From contig DKMD01000020.1 of NCBI GenBank assembly GCA_002470465.1, positions 1 through 53,475 of the forward strand: a stretch of DNA of 53,475 bases. Reading direction: 5' to 3'. Below, piece by piece: positions 26,957 through 36,370 of the stretch; positions within the stretch are counted from its first letter, which is position 1; each line of letters starts with the position of its first letter. The DNA comes from Pluralibacter sp. UBA7423. GTDB lineage: Bacteria; Pseudomonadota; Gammaproteobacteria; Enterobacterales; Enterobacteriaceae. The notes beneath the pieces are model-generated. The model searched no databases, was not told the origin of the DNA, and was given only the letters and a program-made list of their open reading frames with translations. A program made the position numbers and the translations under genes.

Positions 26957-28296
26957 GGTTTCTCCAGTACCTCACCCCAGCCGCCGCTCTCGCTGAACGG
27001 ACAGAGACGAACAACCGCCGGATCGAAACGTGGGGCAGTGCTGAACTGAATATCCAGCGAAAACTCGTCGTTTTTCGAGATATTGAGGGATTTTTCCAGC
27101 GCCTCAGGAGAGAGCTTTTTCTCGTCCATCAGTCGGTTGCCTGCGCTATAAACCCCCAGATACCACCAGTCAGTGGTTGGCATCAGGGCGGCAACAGCTT
27201 CCTTTTTCAACGTAACGGTTTTCCTGAACGGTGAGATAAGCCGCTGCACCCACTGCTCATCGTCAGGCCAGCTCTCAGGCGGAAATACGCTGGTTTTCTC
27301 CGCCCCCAGCACCTCTGGCAATACCGCCCGGCGCTTAAAATCCACGCCGATGAGACGCCCAAAATCACGTAAACTCCGCGCACTGCCGAGGCCGTAAATT
27401 CCGGGATCAACGGGAACGATTTCAAGATCGAACAGGCTGCGGATCCGCTTTTTCGAGATAGCATCTCTCTCCCACCACCCCATGGCCACTTCGCCGACGT
27501 TTTTGGCTTCCCGGGTGTGATCCCCCCAGATTTTGTTCGCCTGCTTGCGCCCGTAGTAGTGCCAGAGCAAAATTTTGTGCGGAGTATAGATGTCATAGCC
27601 GTGCGTCCAGGCTCGAGCGGCCATGGCGATCTCCTCCCCGGCAAAGAAGATCTGCGGATCGTTAGCGACTTCGCGAACAAAGCGGCCACCGGCAAACAAA
27701 AATCCGCCAGCAATATAGCTGCCGCGAACGGGCTGCTCGCTTTTTACCGGCACCGAGGAGAGCATCGGCAGCCCCTCCTTTGAGAATTCACGGAAAATAA
27801 GACGGCTGACAAACTGGCCCCGTTTTGCCGGATCGTCCTGCGGATCGTAGGCCGGTGGATAGGTCGACAGCACCGGTTTTTCACTGTGCCTGCGCAGCCC
27901 TTCCAGCATCGCGATCATCTCCCCATCCCAGTGGTGAATGAACCTGCAGTGCGAATCAATTTGCAGCGTGAAATCCTCATCGGCAAAGCGCGTTTCCGCC
28001 ATATAACGGGCCCAGCAGGCCCCCTGGCTGTGGCGGTAGTCCACGGCAATCACCTCAAGCTGCACCTGACGCCAGTGAAAGCGAAACAGCGTGTGATCTT
28101 CCTCAACACGCTCTTCAACTAACTGCATCCCGGCGTCGGTGAACAGCGCGGACGTTGGGTTATCGTCCTGCCAGCACACCGCAATGTGCAGGTTTTGCGG
28201 GTATTGCGCCTCATCGATCAGGCTCTGCAAAGTGGGGATCAGCTCCGGATCACGGTAGCAGGCAATGCTGACAAACAGCGTACGGCTCTCAGTCAT
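26950..28296 (-). CDS. GlcNAc-transferase-like glycosyltransferase (GT60-type)
   Basis: About 448 residues, no signal peptide, so cytoplasmic. The N-terminus LFVSIACYRDPELIPTLQSL, the block QGACWARYMAETRF, LQIDSHCRF (112-120; the DSH corresponds to the DXD metal/nucleotide-sugar site), STYPPAYDP, and FFAGEEIAMAARAWTHGYDI fit the PF11397 family, whose best-known member is the eukaryotic Skp1 GlcNAc-transferase. ATG 28,296 is preferred over GTG 28,314 because GGGAGGG lies nine bases before it. It follows the adhesin gene by 18 bases and overlaps the next gene. Donor and acceptor are unknown; candidates are a pilin, the adhesin or a T6SS protein. Confidence 0.8.
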   Translation of the reverse strand: MTESRTLFVSIACYRDPELIPTLQSLIDEAQYPQNLHIAVCWQDDNPTSALFTDAGMQLVEERVEEDHTLFRFHWRQVQLEVIAVDYRHSQGACWARYMAETRFADEDFTLQIDSHCRFIHHWDGEMIAMLEGLRRHSEKPVLSTYPPAYDPQDDPAKRGQFVSRLIFREFSKEGLPMLSSVPVKSEQPVRGSYIAGGFLFAGGRFVREVANDPQIFFAGEEIAMAARAWTHGYDIYTPHKILLWHYYGRKQANKIWGDHTREAKNVGEVAMGWWERDAISKKRIRSLFDLEIVPVDPGIYGLGSARSLRDFGRLIGVDFKRRAVLPEVLGAEKTSVFPPESWPDDEQWVQRLISPFRKTVTLKKEAVAALMPTTDWWYLGVYSAGNRLMDEKKLSPEALEKSLNISKNDEFSLDIQFSTAPRFDPAVVRLCPFSESGGWGEVLEKPW

Positions 28297-28314
28297 GGTC
28301 GTTATCCCTCCCAC

Positions 28315-29340
28315 CTACTTGACCTGTAAGAGAATTTCCGCGTGCGCGGTGAAATCCCCTTCGGAAGGGTGCTTCTGCACGCCGGGCTGGGACATTAGCG
28401 CCGCCGTCCAGTGAAACTCCGCTGGCGCGTTACTGGCAAGGTTACTGAGCGTTTCGCTGCTGCTGCCATCGAGCTTAAGCCAGTTGCCGCTGCTGTCCTT
28501 GACCTTAATCGCCAGGCTGTCTTTCGCCCCGCTCTGATCCGTCACGGCGATATAGCTGGCATCGGCAGAAGCCGACTCGCTGGATAACGAAGCGGTTGAG
28601 GAATAGGAGCCGTAATCCGTGCGGCAGGTGATGGCAAAATTCAGCGGCCGCTCTACCTGCAACCCGCCGTTGATCATGTCACCAGTGACGGTGCCAAAAT
28701 CCACCACTTTGCTGTTTTCAAAGCGGCAGGAGGGGGTGCTGTTCACCTGGATGGTGCCGAGGTGCAGGACCTGCCCGGCATTGCCGTAAGAATCGCTGGT
28801 CACCCAGTTATAGGCATAATTATTGGGCAGCAGGGCAACGTTTTGCCCCTGCGGCGTCAGGTTCAGCGTTTCGGCGGTTTTATACACTTCGACCCGATAG
28901 AAAGAGTTCGCCGGATAAACCCACGTACCCAGCGTACCACCGCTCTCTTCCGTAAAATCCATCGTTCCGGTGGTGGGAAATTGCCCATTACTGAAGGCTC
29001 CGCCGTTATTCCAGAGGATCTTGATGCCGATCCCCGGAATATTACTTGGGTAGATCCAGGCGCCCCCCTGGGGCCCGGGCATATTGATCGAACTTTTCCC
29101 GAAGAGATCGCCGGTATGGCACTGGTCAAATTTGACGTCATAGCCCTGCGGAGCGGCATCCTGAATGCTGACAGGATTAGTGGTATCGGCAGGCGCATCC
29201 GCATCGATATTGACCGTGATATCCGGGATGGAAAAGACGTGCGGCACTGGCTGACCGGACGAAGAACTGACCGTACAAACGGCCTGCGCATTCACCGCCA
29301 CACCCGCACCCAACACCAGCAACCCTAATTGCAATTTCAT
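28315..29340 (-). CDS. Two-domain fimbrial tip adhesin (FimH-like), inside T6SS operon
   Basis: A 341-residue secreted protein. Signal peptide 1-20 (cut near AQA-VC). The N-terminal part (about 22-200) has a Cys pair and aromatic/Gly-rich strands (GPQGGAWIYPSNIPGIGIKILW) like receptor-binding domains of type 1-like fimbriae. The C-terminal pilin domain (about 205-341) begins with CRFENSKVVDFGTV and ends FTAHAEILLQVK, as donor-strand-accepting pilins do. It is about twice the length of a structural pilin. Its start is one base from the tssA stop and uses a GGGAGAG site inside tssA, so it is coupled to the T6SS operon. The remaining fimbrial genes lie 7 kb away on the other strand. Confidence 0.85.
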   Translation of the reverse strand: MKLQLGLLVLGAGVAVNAQAVCTVSSSSGQPVPHVFSIPDITVNIDADAPADTTNPVSIQDAAPQGYDVKFDQCHTGDLFGKSSINMPGPQGGAWIYPSNIPGIGIKILWNNGGAFSNGQFPTTGTMDFTEESGGTLGTWVYPANSFYRVEVYKTAETLNLTPQGQNVALLPNNYAYNWVTSDSYGNAGQVLHLGTIQVNSTPSCRFENSKVVDFGTVTGDMINGGLQVERPLNFAITCRTDYGSYSSTASLSSESASADASYIAVTDQSGAKDSLAIKVKDSSGNWLKLDGSSSETLSNLASNAPAEFHWTAALMSQPGVQKHPSEGDFTAHAEILLQVK

Positions 29341-29341
29341 T

Positions 29342-30376
29342 TTATTCTCTCCCGGCTGTGTTCAAATGAGAAACAATCTCGACAGGGAGCAACTGCATGA
29401 GTTCGGTAAAACTCTTCCCTGAAGTTTTAATGGCAAACTCCAGCAGCAAAATGATCGGGCTACCGGGCTCCATCGCCACGAACCACGCCTGAACTTCCCG
29501 CAGGCTGAGTAGCGCCTGGGCACGGCTATTCAGCCCCTGAACGGGCGAAGCAACGGCAGTGGAAGCAAGGGGGACCGGCAGCGATTCCTGGGACTCGGCT
29601 GGCCCGACGGTCGCTGGCACAGTAACCGGTGCGGACGTCTCGCTGGAAACCGCCTCCACAGCAGGCTGGCCCATGCTGGTAAACAGCCCCAGCAGATGCT
29701 CAAGCCGGGTGAAAACGGGTGACACATCGCCGAGCGACTCGCTCAGCATCTGGGTCAGGACCGTCAACGTCTGCTGCGCCTGCCAGGGTGCGGACATCTC
29801 CGGGTAGTTTTTCTCGCGCCACTCGTTCAGCATCGCTCTCACCGTCGCTTCCGGCAGAGCGGATTCATCGCGGGGAAACGCCAGCGCTTTTTCCAGATCC
29901 TTCACCGCGCACTGCACCCCAACCGCACGCGGCAGCATATGCTGGCGCACGTCGTTGATCAGGCCGTGCATATCCTCCAGCTCATGGAGCGCATTAGCCC
30001 GCAACAGCGGTTCGAACTCGCCGTCCTCCAGCAGCTGAGGCCAGAGGTCATCGGGCCACTGTTGCAGCATAATCACGAGCGTTTTCAGCCCCTCTGCCAG
30101 CGCCGTCAGGCCGACGACGCGCAGCCTGCAGCGAATAAGCGTCACGATCAGACGAATATCCCGCGACTTTGCCAGCAGCGCCTGGCACTCCCGTTCGATT
30201 TCCGCCCAGTTCACCGGGTCGGCAACCTCGACAAATTCGCCATACTCGGCGCCGAGACGGGGTTGAAGTTTGGCCTGCAGCAGCAGAAATGCCGGGTCAT
30301 AGTCCAGGTTCTCCCCGCAGGGGGAATCGCCGGACACGGGCTGCAAAAGATGTTGGTAGTAATCCATAGTGCTCAT
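29342..30376 (-). CDS. tssA: TssA, T6SS baseplate/cap protein (ImpA domain)
   Basis: A 344-residue cytoplasmic protein. The N-terminal ImpA domain begins with LLQPVSGDSPCGENLDYDPAFLLL and continues with DPVNWAEIERECQALLAKSRDIRL, both typical of TssA. It helps prime the baseplate and sheath growth. A Pro/Ser-rich stretch (about 245-275) links to the C-terminal domain. ATG 30,376 has AGGAAGA just upstream. Downstream it is coupled to the adhesin gene. Confidence 0.93.
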   Translation of the reverse strand: MSTMDYYQHLLQPVSGDSPCGENLDYDPAFLLLQAKLQPRLGAEYGEFVEVADPVNWAEIERECQALLAKSRDIRLIVTLIRCRLRVVGLTALAEGLKTLVIMLQQWPDDLWPQLLEDGEFEPLLRANALHELEDMHGLINDVRQHMLPRAVGVQCAVKDLEKALAFPRDESALPEATVRAMLNEWREKNYPEMSAPWQAQQTLTVLTQMLSESLGDVSPVFTRLEHLLGLFTSMGQPAVEAVSSETSAPVTVPATVGPAESQESLPVPLASTAVASPVQGLNSRAQALLSLREVQAWFVAMEPGSPIILLLEFAIKTSGKSFTELMQLLPVEIVSHLNTAGRE

Positions 30377-30421
30377 TATTCTTCCTGATACTCCTGGCGG
30401 TTCACGTCCCCGCCGCCGGGG

Positions 30422-31441
30422 TTAAAACTGGTAATATTCAGGTTCAAAACTCATGCCGGAGACGGCAGTGGCCTCATCATCGCGAGGCAGCCAACTGGTG
30501 TAGCCCAGCTGATGGCCACCGCTCAGGCTGGCCTGTGGGATCTCTTCGGCTTTCAGGATCAGCTGCACATCCCAGGCATACTCGTAGCCGATAAAATTCC
30601 GCACCCACTCGCACAGCACCGGCAGGTCTTCGCCCCAGGGGCTAAAGCGCTGGTACTGGGCGAGGGTCAGCGGCCCCAACGTCAGCCGGAATTTATGCTG
30701 TCGATCGGGCAATGTTTCCCCCAGCACCGCCCCATCGCCGAGCAACAACGCTTCACCGCCTCCACCCAGTTGGCTAAGTTCATCCGGCGGAAAGCGTAGC
30801 CAGTGCGTGGCGAACTCCTCCAGCGATACCGGAATACCGAAGTAGTAATGCAGGGCGCTGATGAGTCCGTCCGGGTTGCGGGCCTCGCGGATCAGGTGCG
30901 CTGACGAAGCCAGGCGGGCGTGGATGGGCAAACGCCCAGCACGCAGCTCATCAGGATCCATACCGATCAGGCTGGCGATATAAAACGAGAAAGTCTCATC
31001 ATCCGGCCTGTCCAGCGAGGCGGTATCCTGAGAAACAAACCACGAGCGCCAAAGCAACGAGAGCGCCCGGTGGTGGAAAATATCGACGAAATCGCCGAGC
31101 GCGTGATCCTGTTGTTCCGAACGGGACCAGGCCAGCTCGGAGAGGTGCAGCGGCATGGCCCCCTGCGCGCCCCAGACGCCCAGGCCGAAAAGCCGGATAT
31201 CCAGCCGCGACGGCTGCAGGCTGAGGCTCGCAATTTCGCGAGGCGAAAACAGCATCTGGGCGCTCTGCCCGATGCGATGTCGCTCCTGCGACGGACGGCG
31301 GGCAGTACCAGGCACCGGCAGCGCAGGCGTGCGGGCCGCCAGAGTGCGCATCAGGCCAAAGAAGCCACTTTCCCACGGCGCATCCTCCTGACACCAGGCC
31401 CGCAGGCTATCGTGCAGCGAAGAGGGAGGCAGTTGAACCAT
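30422..31441 (-). CDS. tssG: TssG, T6SS baseplate protein
   Basis: A 339-residue baseplate wedge protein that works with TssE, TssF and TssK. Typical features: SGFFGLMRTLAAR near the N-terminus, IRLFGLGVWGAQGAMPLHLSE, FHHRALSLLWRSW, and the C-terminal GGHQLGYTSWL. It overlaps tssF by one base. The annotated C-terminus ends at YYQF; reading one base differently after TTT would add about 16 residues to a stop overlapping the start of tssA, so a 3' frameshift is possible. Confidence 0.95.
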   Translation of the reverse strand: MVQLPPSSLHDSLRAWCQEDAPWESGFFGLMRTLAARTPALPVPGTARRPSQERHRIGQSAQMLFSPREIASLSLQPSRLDIRLFGLGVWGAQGAMPLHLSELAWSRSEQQDHALGDFVDIFHHRALSLLWRSWFVSQDTASLDRPDDETFSFYIASLIGMDPDELRAGRLPIHARLASSAHLIREARNPDGLISALHYYFGIPVSLEEFATHWLRFPPDELSQLGGGGEALLLGDGAVLGETLPDRQHKFRLTLGPLTLAQYQRFSPWGEDLPVLCEWVRNFIGYEYAWDVQLILKAEEIPQASLSGGHQLGYTSWLPRDDEATAVSGMSFEPEYYQF

Positions 31442-33321
31442 TACAGCGCTCCCCTTTGGCCAGGGCGCGCAGGCCAGTTCGCCAGACTCCCCCTCTGCAG
31501 CGTACGCAGCTCAGTCTCGGTGAACACGTTGATCGATGCGTGGCGGGCGATATAGTTCTCCAGCACCAGGCCAAAGAGATAAGGGCTGATGCCGGAGAAA
31601 TTCTCTTCATCCACTGTCAGGGTGCATTTCACTCCCCGGCCATACATCAGCAGCCCGTTTCCCGGTAGCCTGCGGATGACCGGTTCAGTCTGGCAGCCCA
31701 CAAGACCGCGGATTTGGGTCAGCGTATCGTGATCGGTATTATCGACAAACAGCTGCAGCATCTGACGCAGCGCTTCACCGCCGGAGACGTGCGGCATCTC
31801 CGACAGCGGGAGGTAGTTGAAATTAAGCTGGCGGATCAGACGCCAGGCGGATTCACTGGCGACAAAAGGCGCACGCGGTGAGCCCGGCGGGGAAATAAAG
31901 CGCGCGGCCTCAACGGGAGCCGCATCCGACACCGAAAGCTCAAACTGGCCATTGCGGGAAATCAGGCGTGGCAAATCGCGATTGGTCACCATCGCCACCA
32001 CAGACAAATAGCGAATATCGTCGCTGAACGGTGCTTCCTGCTGATCGACCAGCGAGATAAACACTTCTGTACCGTTATACAGCGTCTGCGAATGATATTT
32101 ACGACGAGTGTGCCCCTTAATTCGCTGGCGTCGCGTCAGCGAAAAATAACGGCCGAAATTACCCTGGTCATTATGCTGGGTCTGATAGAGAGGATTAAAT
32201 AGCACCTCTTTGCTGTTTTCCGCCTGTTGCCCGACAACCTGAGTCACCGAAAAAATTTCGTAATCAAGGGGGCGACTGCGGTCAGGAACAATATGTAATT
32301 CGTGGCTATTGCGTTTGACTTCCAGCTTATCCATGCGCTTTGGAAACAGATTAATCACCGGCGTACAAAAAAGCTGGAAACAGCCCGTGTCAATATGCCC
32401 GGCCATCTCCTGCGGGCTTCTGTCGAGCAGGATGATAATCTCCAGCTCATCGCTGTGATTATTTTTCGCGGCCTGCTCCAGTGCCTTCAGCGTGACGAAA
32501 TAGAAGCGCTGGCGACAAGAAAAATACTCATGCACCAGATTATGCCCATGGAAAATATTCCATGCCATCGGCAACAAGCTCTGTTCTGGCAGCATCCCTT
32601 CAAAAGCCAAAGCCTCTTTACCCAATACGCAATCCTGCTGGCTTTCACCATTATGGTAACGAAGTATGGTGGCCAGACTGCCGGCATGCAGGAGTTCAAA
32701 AAGATGCGAGACAATACGTTCATCACCGTTCAAATATACCGGTAAGGAGGTAAATCCCTGAAGCTCAGAAAATTGCATGCCTTCCTTAAGACGCAGCTTA
32801 AGGCGAATAGCACCTTTAAGTTTTCCCACCGGAATACGGTGTCGCTCCAGATTAGGCAAATCCGGGGGTAAGGACGTCAGCTGAGCATCGACAATCGCCA
32901 GCGGCCACAGGCGAACCGACTGCCCGCTGCGAAACTCACAGCGCGTGGTTTCGCCGGGAAAAATGGGGGTGAAGAAGGCACTATCTTTAGCAATTTCATA
33001 CCCCTGGGTGAGATCGCCCTCTTTCAGATTCGGGCGCAGCTGTACGACGCCCATTGATGGCGTCGGCGCATTATAATTGGGGTAAATAACGTCAAGCAGC
33101 CTTTGGGTAAAGGCCGGGAATTCAGCATCAAGCTTAAGCTGCATCCTCGCGGCAATAAAGCTGAATGACTCGATAAGACGTTCAACAAATGGATCGGCGA
33201 CCTCGATACCATTCACGCCCAGCCGTCGGCCTATTTTAGGATGTTTTTGGGCAAACTCACTGGCCATTTCATGCATAAAAGTGAGTTCCCTGTTGTAATA
33301 ATCAAGAAACTTGTGTTCCAC
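31441..33321 (-). CDS. tssF: TssF, T6SS baseplate protein
   Basis: About 626 residues. The N-terminus HKFLDYYNRELTFMHEMASEFAQKHPKIGRRLG is the standard TssF opening, so I choose GTG at 33,321; an in-frame TTG at 33,369 would add 16 residues without family support. Other blocks: DPFVERLIESFSFIAARMQLKLD and DVIYPNYNAPTPSM. It forms the baseplate wedge with TssG. First gene of the minus-strand operon, divergent from tssH across about 300 bases. Confidence 0.95.
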   Translation of the reverse strand: MEHKFLDYYNRELTFMHEMASEFAQKHPKIGRRLGVNGIEVADPFVERLIESFSFIAARMQLKLDAEFPAFTQRLLDVIYPNYNAPTPSMGVVQLRPNLKEGDLTQGYEIAKDSAFFTPIFPGETTRCEFRSGQSVRLWPLAIVDAQLTSLPPDLPNLERHRIPVGKLKGAIRLKLRLKEGMQFSELQGFTSLPVYLNGDERIVSHLFELLHAGSLATILRYHNGESQQDCVLGKEALAFEGMLPEQSLLPMAWNIFHGHNLVHEYFSCRQRFYFVTLKALEQAAKNNHSDELEIIILLDRSPQEMAGHIDTGCFQLFCTPVINLFPKRMDKLEVKRNSHELHIVPDRSRPLDYEIFSVTQVVGQQAENSKEVLFNPLYQTQHNDQGNFGRYFSLTRRQRIKGHTRRKYHSQTLYNGTEVFISLVDQQEAPFSDDIRYLSVVAMVTNRDLPRLISRNGQFELSVSDAAPVEAARFISPPGSPRAPFVASESAWRLIRQLNFNYLPLSEMPHVSGGEALRQMLQLFVDNTDHDTLTQIRGLVGCQTEPVIRRLPGNGLLMYGRGVKCTLTVDEENFSGISPYLFGLVLENYIARHASINVFTETELRTLQRGSLANWPARPGQRGAL

Positions 33322-33369
33322 AAATAAAGCCCCAATCCCTGCTGTTCCATTCCGCAAAAAGATACTCAA

Positions 33370-33623
33370 CTCTTCACCGGGCGGCGACCATTAAAATTGT
33401 AATCCCCTTTTACGATTACCAATAAAAACAATGTAAATCATAAGGATATCCCTATATCGCCTTTTCCATTTAAGATAAGGACCCACGCCAAATTCCTATT
33501 TGGCCTATTATCCTCCGACAGCATATTTATTCTGACGGAAAGTTACGGTTAAATACGCTCATTCAAAAGCTCGTAATGCTATTACTGACTATTGCGAAAT
33601 AACTTACCCATAAGGGAAATGGC
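33370..33623. promoter_or_regulatory. Divergent control region between tssF and tssH
   Basis: An AT-rich region of about 250 bases that must contain promoters for both T6SS arms. Two palindromes stand out: GTAATC-N9-GATTAC (33,399-33,419) and a perfect GCCAAAT-TCCT-ATTTGGC (33,487-33,504). They are candidate operators. I see no sigma-54 (-24/-12) element. Confidence 0.5.
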
Positions 33624-36272
33624 GTGGCGATTACAAGAAAGAATCTGTTCAATAAACTTAATAACACTCTTTTCCGCAGTATTGAAAGTGCAACCACCCT
33701 TTGCAAATTACGTGGGAATCCTTACGTTGAATTAGTTCACTGGTTTAATCAACTCTGGGCGCAGGACTCAGATAATGATTTTAAACATATCGTCCGTTAT
33801 TTCGATGTCGATCCCGCGCAGATGGATAATGATCTGAACCGGGCGCTGGCTCGTTTGCCTAATGGCGCGAGCAGCATTGCTGATTTTTCTTACTGCATTG
33901 AGCTGGCGGTTGAACGTGCCTGGGTTTATTCAAGTCTCGAGTGTTCATCCGCGCGTATCCGTAGCGGTCATCTGCTGATTGCGATGCTGACCACCATGGA
34001 GCTGCGCCGCGAGCTGCTGGCTATGCTGCCAGGGCTGGACAAAATTGCGCTTGAACCGCTCACTAAAGAGCTCAGTTTTATCGTGCGGGACTCCGGCGAA
34101 TCCGCTGAGGATTTACAGCTGGAGGGGTTTGCACGGGAAGACGCCCTTCCAGGTGAAGCCAGCGGTTCGCTCTCCGGCGGTGTCAACGCCAGCCTGGCCC
34201 AGTACACCACCGACCTCACCGCCCTGGCGCGGGAGGGAAAAATCGACCCGGTCGTCGGCCGTAGCCAGGAAATAGGCACGATGGTGGATATTCTGCTGCG
34301 TCGTCGGCAGAACAATCCCCTGCTGACGGGCGAAGCTGGAGTGGGTAAAACGGCGATTGTGGAAGGTCTTGCGCTGGCGATCGCAGCCGGTGAAGTCCCG
34401 GCTGCACTGAGCGAAGTGCGCCTGTTGGCGCTCGATATTGTCGCGCTCTCGGCGGGTGCCAGCATGAAAGGCGAGTTCGAAGCACGTCTTAAGGCGGTGC
34501 TGGATAGCGCAATGGCTTCCCCACAGCCCGTGATCCTGTTTATCGACGAAGTGCACACCCTGGTTGGTGCGGGCGGAGCAGCAGGAACCGGCGATGCGGC
34601 GAACTTACTGAAACCCGCGCTGGCTCGCGGAAAGCTGCGCACCATCGGCGCAACCACCTGGAGTGAGTTCAAGCGCCACATTGAGAAGGATCCCGCGCTG
34701 ACCCGTCGCTTCCAGGTTTTACAGGCTAATGAGCCGGACGAAAACGCGGCCGTCTCAATGCTGCGCGGGCTGGTTCCGATGCTGGAAGATCACCACGGGG
34801 TGTGGATCACCGATGGGGCACTGGTTTCTGCCGTTCGCCTGTCACACCGCTACATTCCGGCGCGTCAGCTACCCGATAAAGCCATTAGCCTGCTGGATAC
34901 CGCCTGCGCGCGCGTCGCCACTGCCCAGGCTACGCCGCCGATGGCGCTCCAGCTGCTGAAAGCTCAGCGCCAGGAAACCGAGGCCGAACTGGAGCAAACG
35001 CGTAAAGCGCTGAATTTCGGCAAAAGTGATGACGCCGCGATCGTGAAACTGGAAGAGCAGATTGCCGAACTGAGCCAAAAAGAGGCTGAATTTAGCCAGC
35101 GCTGGGAGCAGGAAAAAGCGTGCGTGGACGCCATTCAGGCACTTCGCCGCGAGCTGAGCGCTGACGACGAGATCGATGAAGAGAGCCGCAAGCAGCAGAG
35201 GGCCAAATTGCTCGAGCTGGAAGAGACCCTCGGAACGTTGCAGAGTAAACCGTCGCTGGTGCCGACGGAGGTCAGCCATGACATGGTGGCTGCCATCGTG
35301 GCGGACTGGACCGGCATCCCGGTGGGGCAAATGCTTGAAGATGAAATCGATACGCTGGCCGGTCTGCCCGCTCGCCTGCAGGAGCGCGTTATTGGTCAGC
35401 CGCATGCCCTGGAACGCATTGCCGAACGAGTGATGGTTTCCCGCGCCGGGCTGGGCGATCCGAATAAACCGGTAGGCGTCTTTATGCTGGTCGGGACATC
35501 GGGCATTGGTAAAACGGAAACGGCGCTGGCGCTGGCCAGCTCGCTTTATGGCGGCGAGCAGAATCTGATCACCATCAATATGAGCGAATATCAGGAAGCG
35601 CATACGGTTTCATCGTTAAAAGGTGCGCCTCCGGGTTACGTAGGCTATGGCGAAGGCGGCGTATTAACCGAGGCGGTTCGCCGTAAGCCCTACAGCGTGA
35701 TTCTGCTGGATGAAATTGAAAAAGCCCATCCGGATATTCACGAAGTCTTCTTCCAGGTCTTTGATAAAGGCTGGATGGAAGATGGCGAAGGCCGCTATAT
35801 CGATTTTAAGAACACCACGCTGCTGCTAACCAGCAACGTCGGTAGCGAATTAATCACCCAACTGTATGCCGACCCGCAAAGCGCGCCGGATCATGAAGGG
35901 CTGCTGGAAGCGCTACAGCCGGAACTCCTGAAAGCTTTCCCACCGGCATTCGTGGGTCGTCTGGAAGTCGTGCCCTATATTCCGCTGCAGCATGCCTCAC
36001 TGCTGGCCATTGTTGAGCTGCATCTGAATAAGATTGCACAGCGCCTGGACGATCACTATGGCATTAAGCTGCAGTATGAAACCCCGGTAATGGAGGCCAT
36101 TATCAACCACTGTGCAATTGAGCAAACAGGGGCCAGGGCACTTATCCAGTTTATTGAGAAATATATTACGCCGCAGATTGGGCGCTATGTTTTGCAGCAT
36201 AAGGCGGCTATTCCGCAACAGGTTTTATATTTGAACTGTGAAGCTGAAAAACAATTCAGCGTCACATTTTAA
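33624..36272 (+). CDS. tssH: TssH (ClpV), T6SS sheath-recycling AAA+ ATPase
   Basis: An 882-residue cytoplasmic ATPase that disassembles contracted TssB/TssC sheath. An N-terminal Clp-N domain (1-160) binds the sheath. AAA+ domain 1 has Walker A GEAGVGKT (236-243) and Walker B ILFIDEVHTLVGAG. A middle coiled coil follows (about 450-560). AAA+ domain 2 has GTSGIGKT (624-631) and VILLDEIEKAHPD. Start is GTG with AAGGGA seven bases before it; no in-frame ATG is available. It is separated from the other sheath genes by the fimbrial cassette. Confidence 0.97.
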   Translation: MAITRKNLFNKLNNTLFRSIESATTLCKLRGNPYVELVHWFNQLWAQDSDNDFKHIVRYFDVDPAQMDNDLNRALARLPNGASSIADFSYCIELAVERAWVYSSLECSSARIRSGHLLIAMLTTMELRRELLAMLPGLDKIALEPLTKELSFIVRDSGESAEDLQLEGFAREDALPGEASGSLSGGVNASLAQYTTDLTALAREGKIDPVVGRSQEIGTMVDILLRRRQNNPLLTGEAGVGKTAIVEGLALAIAAGEVPAALSEVRLLALDIVALSAGASMKGEFEARLKAVLDSAMASPQPVILFIDEVHTLVGAGGAAGTGDAANLLKPALARGKLRTIGATTWSEFKRHIEKDPALTRRFQVLQANEPDENAAVSMLRGLVPMLEDHHGVWITDGALVSAVRLSHRYIPARQLPDKAISLLDTACARVATAQATPPMALQLLKAQRQETEAELEQTRKALNFGKSDDAAIVKLEEQIAELSQKEAEFSQRWEQEKACVDAIQALRRELSADDEIDEESRKQQRAKLLELEETLGTLQSKPSLVPTEVSHDMVAAIVADWTGIPVGQMLEDEIDTLAGLPARLQERVIGQPHALERIAERVMVSRAGLGDPNKPVGVFMLVGTSGIGKTETALALASSLYGGEQNLITINMSEYQEAHTVSSLKGAPPGYVGYGEGGVLTEAVRRKPYSVILLDEIEKAHPDIHEVFFQVFDKGWMEDGEGRYIDFKNTTLLLTSNVGSELITQLYADPQSAPDHEGLLEALQPELLKAFPPAFVGRLEVVPYIPLQHASLLAIVELHLNKIAQRLDDHYGIKLQYETPVMEAIINHCAIEQTGARALIQFIEKYITPQIGRYVLQHKAAIPQQVLYLNCEAEKQFSVTF

Positions 36273-36278
36273 ACAATG

Positions 36279-36316
36279 AACTTATTTTCCTCCCTTCATT
36301 CGGGAAGGGGTAAGTT
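36279..36316 (+). repeat. Nested hairpin between tssH and the fimbrial cassette
   Basis: AACTTA / TAAGTT enclose an inner stem CCCTTC / GAAGGG. It lies seven bases after the tssH stop. It may end or trim the tssH message before the fimbrial genes; no T-run follows. Confidence 0.5.
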
Positions 36317-36370
36317 CGAAAGGAAGGTCATAAGACCGATAAAGCAGTAATCAATATCTAAGGAACAGAA

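Noticed and set aside
33370..33623. Sigma-54 promoter for the T6SS
   Set aside because: Looked for GG-N10-GC with TGGCAC/TTGC flanks and found no good match.
36273..36370. fim-type invertible promoter switch before the major pilin
   Set aside because: The gap is under 100 bases and has no pair of separated inverted repeats or adjacent recombinase gene.
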